A DNA stretch of 64,000 bases from Tubiluchus corallicola. Lineage: Eukaryota > Priapulida > Priapulimorpha > Priapulimorphida > Tubiluchidae. The DNA is taken from contig JAQGDQ010000056.1 in the NCBI GenBank assembly GCA_030141605.1, positions 248,001 through 312,000 on the forward strand, read 5' to 3'. A program made the position numbers and the translations under genes. Below, in pieces: positions 47,801 through 56,249 of this stretch (the stretch's first letter is position 1; each line of letters begins with the position of its first letter). The notes beneath the pieces were generated by a model that made no database searches, had not been told where the DNA came from, and was given only the letters and a program-made list of their open reading frames with translations.

Positions 47801-48646
47801 AATACAAAATATACACAGAAACTATGTGCAATTTTTATTTGTTATTGGTGACTGTAGCCCAGTGGCTGGCAGCAATATGGTTAATGTTATGCTGTACCGA
47901 TGAACAGGAGTGATAGAAGAAACTACAGAAAACTGACTTCCAAATATTCTTCATTTTCCCTGAACAGAAAACCAAACCGAAACCGTTGCACATGTATACA
48001 GCAGGCTGGGTAAACCAAATCTTAATCCAAATACTAATGATAAAAAGTTTGTATAGTTATTCATGTTTATTTATCTTGACTTAATATAGATTTTTGTGTT
48101 TCATGAGCTGTTTTTGCTCTGTATTAAACTTCGCAAATATGACAACAGGCTACATGACACATCTTATAATGGAAGACATATAACAGAAGGATATAGGTAC
48201 TGATAAACTGTTAAACAAGAGAAAAATGAAACGCGCTCTTGATGGCATAAAACAAAAGTGAAGAGAGATGAAACTACTGAGTCACGCAAGCGTGTCGCCA
48301 TCTAACAGATCAATCTATAATACAACAATGCAGTGTCTCAATTATTCGCAATTTTATTAATTTTTAATGTGACAAACTGAAATGAAGTTTAAATTCACAT
48401 TGATAAATAATTCTAGATAAGACAATGTCACGCAAACCGCGAAAATTAAAGGTTTTCTTGTGATTTTTTTCTAAACAAAATTTGTAAAATGACCTAACCT
48501 TCAGTTTGTCGAGTTTTCACAGTCTGTTCAAAATAATCTGATACGTTTGCTGAAGAATTGTGGTTGATCTTACAAGGCATGAGATGAATGACAGGTTGTC
48601 TTAAATCTGAACGATTATTTTTATTTTTAATTCTCACAGAATTCAT
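41885..48646 (-). CDS. RNASEH2C: ribonuclease H2 subunit C
   Basis: Small non-catalytic subunit of the nuclear RNase H2 heterotrimer, which removes ribonucleotides and RNA:DNA hybrids from DNA; subunit C pairs with subunit B to support catalytic subunit A. Exons on the minus strand: 48499-48646, 42897-42965 and 41885-42081, joining to 137 residues; the human protein has 164. Recognisable parts are VIHLMPCKINHNSSANVSDY, the signature SFRGRPLCGAEISVPEGYTG, and the C-terminal FKYWNLDRETSEDD and ALKWIDLANVV. An upstream in-frame ATG at 48706 would add 20 hydrophobic residues; the ATG at 48646 fits the family better. Intron 1 is 5.5 kb because it contains an antisense LINE and a MITE. The short loop between the signature and the C-terminal block explains much of the reduced length. 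Confidence 0.92.
43781..46903 (+). pseudogene. LINE ORF2 polyprotein, disabled
   Basis: In order it shows an endonuclease C-terminus (GDVNSRIGEE), a linker of about 350 residues, YRGISLLSTVYKLY, QNGFRSKRSCTDHI, motif A CFIDAEKAFDRVD, motif B GVRQGDTLSPTLFS, motif C LMYADDVVILAES, the thumb segment YKYLGIYLNE, and a C-terminal CKICCCGDVEDESHF cluster. There are three lesions. The 5' end is missing. A single TGA at 45494-45496 lies in frame just after motif A. Near 45205-45225 the reading passes from VWKTK to PMQYRG with the usual intervening dozen or so residues missing. Otherwise the frame is remarkably intact for more than 3 kb, so the insertion is not ancient. Confidence 0.85.
43781..47151 (+). 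mobile_element. 5'-truncated LINE with TCAA-type tail, antisense in RNASEH2C intron 1
   Basis: The element is open from 43781 to 46903 except for one TGA (45494-45496). It encodes the C-terminal part of an AP endonuclease (GDVNSRIG, then a PDHSLIEM segment), a full set of reverse transcriptase motifs and a C-terminal cysteine/histidine cluster. AATAAA at 47118-47123 is followed by (TCAA)n at 47129-47151. Most of the endonuclease is missing, as expected from incomplete target-primed reverse transcription. The class (CR1/L2 or a neighbour) is not settled. It lies opposite to RNASEH2C. Confidence 0.85.
47196..47366. mobile_element. pogo-type MITE, 171 bp
   Basis: It begins TA|CAGTCAAACCTCTTTATAC and ends TTATAATGAGGTTTGACTG. 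Internal GGCATTATAAAG words repeat near both ends. The right flank is CG instead of TA, a changed duplication. It matches the element at 7478-7640 in reverse orientation. It lies 45 bp beyond the LINE tail in RNASEH2C intron 1. Confidence 0.8.
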
Positions 48647-49550
48647 GGCGAGATAAAACTGATAAAACTTAATAATCTTCACAATAACAATAACACCAGG
48701 TAACACAACATTCAGGGACAGGGACAGGTTCGCGGTCTAACTCCCGCCATTCAATTTATGTCGAATTCTTTTATTGACCACTTGACCGAGATTGAAGCTG
48801 AATTTATCAAACAAATTTTTTACCTATCAACTAGTAACAAGCTGCGTCTTGTTTTAAAATAAAAAAGAATGAAACAAAAGCAGTAGTTGTTATTGAACTT
48901 GTTTTAGCGTTTGGTGAAACACGAACCATGATAAATTCATCTGATTTTCTGTAGCTGTTACCTAGAAACCAAAATCATCTGTCAATCAAACATCGTGTTG
49001 GGAGCAAAGTAGGACACCAGCCGAAGTAGGACAATTGGCGTACATGGGCTAGCCCAAGTAGGACACTAGAGACAGGTCACGAATTGAGTTCTTAATCATA
49101 CTAGCAGCGTCCGTTGTCCTTGTTTATTTAATAATAATACTTGAAAATGTCAATACACGTTGAATAATTTATTATACATCCGATAAAACAAAAGAATTTT
49201 ATTCTGAGCTAGTAGAACGGCCAGTATTAGATTCTAATATTCGACATTGATCCTTTTGAAATGAAATAAGCCCGCTTTTTAGGTATTTCCAACATTTGCT
49301 TAAAGAACAAAAAAAGGGGCACCTGAAGTAAGTTTCAGAAAAATTGCCTTAAAAATTATACTGCTCTATGGAAAAAATGCACATATCGTATTCGCGATAA
49401 AAGGAATTTTCGTTTGTTTTCATTTTAAATCTCCCACAATACTGTTTCAACGGCGCCATTACATGACGTCACTGTCACGTAATCAGGGGAAGAAAAGGCA
49501 ATGTTAAATTATGACTCAGAAAGCTTTGCGTGCAAATCTATGTTACTTAG

Positions 49551-49877
49551 TAGAGGATCTTGAAGATTTCAGCATATGAAGAGCACCCGTATTGCTGTTT
49601 GCCAGGAGGCAATTCTTAACACATTTAACAATAAGAACTCCATGCAGTGTCGAGCAGATGTTTAACATTTAGAACGGTATATTATTTGCAATTATACTTT
49701 TGTGATTAATGGAACAATTCTTAAATTAGCATAATTCGAAACATTTATATTTGTACTTATGCGGTATGGCAGTATTATATGTAATTATTTTGTTGTTGTT
49801 ATTTCAGCCTGATCATTGCTGCAATATCATAAATAAACCACTTTGATTGATTCAGCAAAAACTTCCATAGTTATTTA
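49551..49877 (+). repeat. 5' LTR of the gypsy element
   Basis: It is identical by eye to the 3' LTR. It contains a candidate poly(A) signal AATAAA at about 49832-49837 and a TTGTTGTTGTTATTTCAG tract resembling a splice acceptor just upstream. The sequence after the LTR (TGATCAGGCGG) does not begin with TGG as a usual tRNA primer-binding site would. Confidence 0.88.
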
Positions 49878-49879
49878 TG

Positions 49880-51321
49880 ATCAGGCGGAAGAATGCCAAT
49901 TGTTCAATGCCCAATTACTGTCGGAGGACTTGTCGGAGGCTATCGTTCTCGAACTCCTGCAAATACATTGTGGTAGTCACACCACGAACACAGAGGCGGC
50001 ACCACCCGCACATTCTGCTCCAACTGCGAAAATTGAAAAAGTGAAAAGGCCTACTGTATCTGCCGCCGGTACCAGCGAAGAATGGGCATATTTTACCACA
50101 CGTTGGCAAGAATACGTAGATGCCAGTGGTATCACTGGTAAAGACAGAGTAATTCAATTATTAGAATGTTATGATGAAACGTTACGTAAAGATCTCACTC
50201 GTTCTGCTGGTGGCAGTCTCAGTGGCAAAGCAGAAGATGTAGTTCTTAGTGCTATCAAAAAGCTCGCTGTTCGCGTTGAGAACACCATGGTGGCTCGTGT
50301 AGCATTGCATGATATGCGACAAAACCGTGAAGAACCTATCCGTGCATTCTGCGCCCGTCTACGAGGACAAGCCGGCATCTGCAATTATGAAGTGAAATGT
50401 CCGGAGTGCGACACCAGTGTCAGCTATACCAACGAAATAATTCGTGACTGTATCACACGCGGCATCGCAGATCCAGAAATCCAACTGGACATTCTCGGCG
50501 ACAAAAATCAAGTCATGGAAATCGAAGAATTATTAATGCTAATTGAAAGCAGAGAATCTGGAAAAAGATCTGCTTCAAAACTCTTCGATACCCACAATGC
50601 TGAAGCAGTGCGTAGCTCATACAGACGAACAACAAGCAATCTAGCTAAAGATAAAACATCCGAACCATGCAGCCACTGTGGAAGGCACGGTCATGGAAGT
50701 GGTTCTGATTTTAAATTACGACAGGACAAATGTCCAGCTTTCGGCAAAACCTGTACATATTGCAGTCGCAGAAACCATTTCGCTCCGGTATGTAGATCTA
50801 GAAATAAGCCAAAACATGCTGCTCCAGACCGTGACAGAGGTCGTGAACAATCCACCTCACTGGGTGAACAGGGAGCTGTGTTCGATACATTGTGTTCATT
50901 TACACCACACGTACATGAAAAAAATAGCCGTCGTACAGTTCCCCTTAGTCATCACCTATATGACCAGATGTGTAATAGTTGGCTACGCCAACCATTGAAG
51001 CCTCAACCATTTGTTACACTGTGCATGTCAATTAACCCAAGTGACTACACAGCCCTTGGTTTTCGCTGTGGCAGACAACCAAATTCTTGTATAATTTCAG
51101 CAATAGCAGACACCGGATGCCAGAGTTGCTTGTGCAGCCTTAAAATCCTCACTCGCATAGGCATATCAGAGCAACATCTCATACCTGTCACCATGCGCAT
51201 GCAAGCTGCAAATGATCGTGGAATTAACATCCTTGGCGCTGCTATCCTAAGATTCACTGGTACATCTACGGCTGGCAAACAACTGGAAACCAGGCAGATC
51301 GTATATGTCACCGATACTTAA
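49880..51321 (+). pseudogene. gypsy gag and protease region
   Basis: The frame enters from inside the LTR without an in-frame ATG; the first is at 50287, well inside the capsid part. It encodes a capsid-like helical region (EEWAYFTTRWQEYV, then EEPIRAFCARLRGQAG), a cysteine/histidine region ending in a CX2CX4HX4C zinc knuckle (CTYCSRRNHFAPVC, about 50753-50794), and a retropepsin-type active site ADTGCQS near 51106-51126. A TAA at 51319-51321 cuts the frame before pol, which continues in the same frame. This is probably one gag-pol frame with a nonsense change. Absence of a start codon is a second defect, unless initiation is non-AUG or follows splicing. Confidence 0.8.
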
Positions 51322-53466
51322 AACAAATTATACATTAGCCGTGAAGCTTGTATTGCACTCGGAATGATCACAGAAAGCTTTCCAAAGATTGGTGAGGTGT
51401 GCAACACGCTAGAGATATCATCATCAAACAGCACTTCATCTGAGACACATGACATATCCAAACCCCAACAAAACAGTAGTGGTTTGACATCTGAGTGCCA
51501 CTGTCCACGACGACAGCTGCCACCTACACCCTCCCAACTGCCATTTTCACCAACGCAAGAAAATTTGTCAAAACTGAGACAGTACCTCCTCGACACTTAC
51601 AAGGCAAGCACATTCAACATATGTGAGCACCAACCTCTCCCACTTATGGAAGGGCCCCCTTTGAAACTCATGGTGAATTCTGATGCCACCCCCGTGGCAC
51701 ATCACAACCCTATCCCAGTCGCCTTGCATTGGCAGAAACAAGTCAAAGCAGATATCGATCGCGACGTCCACCTAGGAGTCTTGGAAGCTGTCCCCATTGG
51801 CGAACCTGTCACTTGGTGCCATCGAATGATTGTATGCCCCAAGAAAAATGGCCAACCCCGCAGAACTGTTGACTTTCAAGCCCTAAATGTTCATGCCACA
51901 AGAGAAACCCACCACACCCAGTCACCATTTCTGCAGGCAAGATCTGTACCCCCAAACATGAAGAAAACGGTACTTGATGCCTGGAATGGCTACCACAGTG
52001 TCCCAATCCGTGCAGAGGACCGCCATCTTACTACGTTTATCACTCCGTGGGGCCGATATCGCTACAAAACAGCCCCTCAGGGTTACATTGCTTCGGGTGA
52101 TGGTTACTCAAGACGCTATGACGAGATTGTGTCACACGTACCCCATCACACTAAATGTATTGATGACACACTCCTCTGGTCACCTACAATCAAAGAAAGC
52201 TTTTTCCAGGCAATAGAATGGCTTGACATATGTGGCCGTCACGGCATCACTCTTAATCCTGACAAGTTCATCTTTGCTGAAGACACAGTTGAATTTGCAG
52301 GATTTGAAATTACACCCAATAGTGTCCGCCCTTGTCGGCGATATCTCCAAGCTATACTAAAATTTCCCACTCCAAAAAACATCACTGATGTTCGATCCTG
52401 GTTCGGCGTAATAAACCAAGTTAGTTATGCTTTCAGTATGGCTGACCGAATGCTTCCATTCCGTGCACTCCTGAAACCCGGGACCCCATTCACATGGAAT
52501 GCACAACTAGATGAGATATTTAATGAGTCCAAGGCACTCATTGTTCAGGAAATAGAAGACGGTGTTCGAATTTTCGATAAAACACGGCCGACATGCTTGG
52601 CCACTGATTGGTCAAAGTCAGGCATTGGCTTGTGGCTGCTCCAAAAACACTGCAAATGCCCCAAATCAACTCCTTTTTGTTGCCGTACTGGGTGGAAAAT
52701 CACTCTTGTGGGAAGCCGATTCACCACACCAGCAGAATCACGATATGCCCCAATTGAAGGTGAAGCCCTAGCAGTGGCAGATGCCCTTCAAAAAGCTAGG
52801 TACTTTGTCCTGGGTTGTACAAACCTGACTATTGCAGTGGACCACAAACCATTGCTCAAGATCTTCAGCAACAGATCCCTTGATGACATGCCCAACCCTC
52901 GCCTTAGGAATCTGAAGGAAAAGACGCTCCGTTTCAAATTCCAGGTCATACATGTCCCTGGAGCAAAACATCGAGCTGCAGATGGCATCTCTCGACACCC
53001 GTCTTGCCCTGGCCATGCTGGTGATATGCCTTTGCCTGACGACATTGCCACAATTCGACAGGACACTAATATTACCTTGCCAAACCTACCTACTTTCTTT
53101 TTGGAAGGTATTCGTTGTCAGGAAACGCCTTCAGATTCCTTTGAGACATCCTTAATATGTTCAGCTGCCACAAAGCTTGCAAACTTCAAATCAGTGACAT
53201 GGGATATGGTCCGAGTTGCTACAACAAGTGACACCACCATGAACTTATTAAGAGACATCATAGAAACTAACGTGCCAGAAGCACGTCAGGAGTTCCCAGC
53301 TCCAATACGTGAGTATTACCAGTTCAGGGAACACCTCCACACCATCGATGGTGTTATTCTCTATAAAGAGCGCATCGTTATTCCCCCATGCCTACGTGAC
53401 ACTGTGCTTTCATCACTCCATGCAGCATACCAAGGGGTCTCATCCATGTATTCTGTCCAGGCATAA
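51322..53466 (+). pseudogene. gypsy reverse transcriptase and RNase H region
   Basis: In order it shows the end of the protease domain, a proline/serine-rich linker, the RT entry segment (RRTVDFQALNVHATRE), YHSVPI, FITPWGRYRYKTAPQGYIAS, and the active-site motif CIDD (near 52156-52167, the position of YxDD) in KCIDDTLLWS. The thumb segment HGITLNPDKF follows, then ITDVRSWFGVINQ. RNase H includes CLATDWSKSGIGLWL, PIEGEALAVADAL and VDHKPLLKIF. The frame starts at the TAA of 51319 and ends at 53466, where a deletion or frameshift removes part of the integrase zinc-binding region. Polymerase and RNase H catalytic residues look retained. Confidence 0.85.
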
Positions 53467-54785
53467 CGACAGCCATATTGGCACTTCGAAGTCGTTGCCA
53501 AGAATGCAACCGTATTGCACCCTCACAACCGGCAGCACCGCCCGTTCCCCCAGTTTTGCCAGTATACCCATTTCAGTGCATCTGCGCTGACTTCTTTCAT
53601 TACAAGGGCGTCTACTACCTCATTGTTGTTGACCGTTATTCCAACTGGCCCATTGTCGAACGTTCTCCAATCGGGGCCACTGGTCTCATTGCCTGCCTCC
53701 GCCGAGTTTTTGTCACTTACGGCATTGCTGAGGAACTGGCCTCAGATGGTGGCCCAGAATTTATTTCATTCCAAACACGCCAGTTTTTTTCAGACTGGGG
53801 TGTCCATCATCGTCTCTCTTCGGTTGCCTTTCCTCACAGCAATTGTAGAGCCGAATTAGGTGTTAAGACCGTTAAGCGCATGATTATGAATAATACTGGC
53901 CCCCAGGGAGACCTTAATACAGACTTGTTTCAACGAGCAATCCTGCAGTACAGAAACTGCCCAGACAGAGATACCAAACTCTCACCTGCCCAGTGTCTGT
54001 TTGGCCGCCCTATACGAGATTTCATCCCTATAATACCCGGTCGCTACCCACCTCATAACACTTGGCAGGAATCACTACTAGCCCGAGAAGAAGCCTTGCG
54101 TAACAGACACATGAAAGCATCGGAACGGTGGACTGAACACACAAAATGCTTACCCCCACTAGTTGTTGGTGACAAGGTACATTTACAAAATCAGACTGGG
54201 AAACATCCTACCAAATGGGACAAGTCTGGTATAGTCATTGAAGTCCGTCAATATGACCAATATGTCATCAAGGTGGATGGCTCGGGCCGAGTAACACTTC
54301 GGAATAGACGTTTTCTTCGGAAATATGAACCAATTCATCCACCACGCCCCAGTATCTCTATTGATACTGACCTTGCTTACAATGACAGATGCTTACCAGT
54401 TGAGAAACCTGCAACATCAACCACTTTGCCACCTAAAACAAACCAACGCCCTAATAATTCAACCTTACAGTCACCCAAACACATGGATTTCAAACAAACA
54501 GACAAACCTGTTGGACCAGAGGACCCTCTCCCTAACCTCAGCACACCCTCACATATGCCACTAACTACCATACCAGACAATTCCAAACCAGTTGATAAGT
54601 CCATTGACCCTCCTTCGACTGCATCAGCTCCACCCAACCCAGTTATACCACTACGTCGTTCAACTCGGCAGAGGACAACTCCTCAGTGGCACAAAGACTT
54701 TGATATGTCTGGTAATTTGGTCAGTTATCAGTCTTCGACGTATGCTACCTCCGTCCAAGACATTGGTGGGGATAGAGGATCTTGA
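53467..54785 (+). pseudogene. gypsy integrase region, shifted frame
   Basis: The frame resumes displaced relative to the polymerase frame. It begins inside the integrase zinc-binding region (RCQECNR supplies the second cysteine pair). The catalytic core follows, with acidic residues in [30 protein letters not shown] and [13 protein letters not shown], giving a D-D-E arrangement. A C-terminal tail after [11 protein letters not shown] contains an SH3-like [12 protein letters not shown] segment. It then ends in proline/threonine-rich sequence and runs into the 3' LTR. The junction near 53440-53470 lacks about ten residues of the usual zinc-finger spacing, so the deletion is larger than a single base. 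Confidence 0.85.
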
Positions 54786-55099
54786 AGATTTCAGCATATG
54801 AAGAGCACCCGTATTGCTGTTTGCCAGGAGGCAATTCTTAACACATTTAACAATAAGAACTCCATGCAGTGTCGAGCAGATGTTTAACATTTAGAACGGT
54901 ATATTATTTGCAATTATACTTTTGTGATTAATGGAACAATTCTTAAATTAGCATAATTCGAAACATTTATATTTGTACTTATGCGGTATGGCAGTATTAT
55001 ATGTAATTATTTTGTTGTTGTTATTTCAGCCTGATCATTGCTGCAATATCATAAATAAACCACTTTGATTGATTCAGCAAAAACTTCCATAGTTATTTA
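54773..55099 (+). repeat. 3' LTR of the gypsy element
   Basis: It matches the 5' LTR over its whole 327 bp with no difference seen. It is immediately preceded by the purine tract GGTGGGGA, the expected plus-strand primer, and followed by CTTAG, which also precedes the 5' LTR. Confidence 0.88.
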
Positions 55100-55104
55100 C
55101 TTAG

Positions 55105-56021
55105 CATTTCACGTACCTGCTGGAAAGACTTATGTAACTAGACTAATAATTTAAAATGTTTGTGCCAACTGATAAAATGTCGCTGACTCACCCTGCAGGG
55201 TGAGCCACTCACTAGCCAAAAACGTATTTTTAATCTTATTGACAAGTTACAGTAATTCAAAATTTTACTTAATTAGCAACATGTGTGCTACGAATGCTCT
55301 GATTATTTTTTCAAACTTTACTTAATGTTATCAAAACTTGTTTCAAATGGCCTACCATTAAAATGGCTGCGCCTAACGGTCAAAGCGTGAGTTTAAATTG
55401 ACATTTTATATACTGCCTTACGGCTGATGCAAGCCATGCGTACGAAAAGTTAGTATGTAAGTGGTATAAAATTTCAAGACAAATTTTTTAAACTTTAAGT
55501 AAGCGGAGGGTTTTCTTGTGCTTTAAGGTATACCATTTTTATTTTGTCTCGCTTCACAGACAGGTAATCCATTTCACTACCTCTTGGACAAATAATTGTT
55601 TTCTGCTAAGTAAACGGGTTAGTAAGCTATGTGCCCTACATAGTCTTTCTCTTTAAAGCATTAGATACTTAATTTAATGTTATGAGGATATTAATGGAGA
55701 TAATAATAATGATGATAATTGTAAAAAATACATTAAAATTTTGTAAATTGTTAAGGACTATCCATCATTATTAAATAGTTAGTTTTTTTAAACAAATTTA
55801 GGTTTATGTTTTATTATCTCTCAGCAGTTCATTAGCTTCACTTCACCTTTTCCAAGGTGAGCACAACTTATTAAGTGTAAAAGAGCAGATTATTTTCTTC
55901 TAACGTCATTATTATAATCATTCCTGGTTCTGCATACGAGTGTCACCCTTCCCTTTCATTACATTTCGTTAGAACAGCTATATGTTTTCCCTTGATTCCA
56001 TAATTTCTCTCGATTCTCGAC
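55105..56021. other. interior of the TIR element right of the gypsy insertion
   Basis: No coding frame was recognised. It contains a perfect 18-bp palindrome CTCACCCTGCAGGGTGAG at 55187-55204 and a stretch of TAATAATGATGAT-like repeats near 55700. This is taken as the interior of the older element, because the recognisable inverted end begins at about 56022. Confidence 0.45.
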
Positions 56022-56249
56022 AAAAATCGCCAGTGTCCTACTTGGGCTGCCCATGTACGACACTGCTTTTCCGCAAATATAGCACATGCGCTTTAGCTGA
56101 AGTGTCGTACTTCGGCTAGTGGCGTACTCTGTGCTCGACAACCGCAATTCACAACCATGTCAGCAAATGCGATTAAGTTCGTGAAAGTTAAATTAAAATT
56201 AATGTACGAAAACTGTGATTTGTGAACTGTATTAAAAAGTTTTATAACA

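Larger units (their letters stand above)
49551..55099 (+). mobile_element. Ty3/gypsy-type LTR retrotransposon with identical LTRs
   Basis: Two 327-bp LTRs (49551-49877 and 54773-55099) read identically by eye and frame a gag-protease-RT-RNase H-integrase order, which is the Ty3/gypsy order. CTTAG on both sides (49546-49550 and 55100-55104) is a likely 5-bp target duplication. The maximal LTRs begin TAGAGGATC and end GTTATTTA rather than TG…CA. A purine-rich tract (GGTGGGGA) precedes the 3' LTR. No envelope gene is present. Codon use and base composition are visibly richer in G and C than the host DNA. The coding frame is interrupted at 51319 and near 53460. Confidence 0.9.
49001..56145. mobile_element. 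terminal-inverted-repeat element hosting a nested gypsy element
   Basis: The left end (about 49001-49078) carries GTTGGGAGCAAAGTAGGACA, AGCCGAAGTAGGACA, GTACATGGGC and AGCCCAAGTAGGACACT. The right end (about 56022-56145), reverse-complemented, carries GTTGTCGAGCACAGAGTACG, AGCCGAAGTACGACA, GTACATGGGC and AGCCCAAGTAGGACACT. The order is the same, with one insertion of about 30 bp. AAGTAGGACA occurs three times in the left end. Without the gypsy element (5.55 kb) about 1.6 kb remains, with no transposase frame, so it is probably non-autonomous. Its outer target duplication was not resolved and its superfamily is unknown. Confidence 0.65.
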
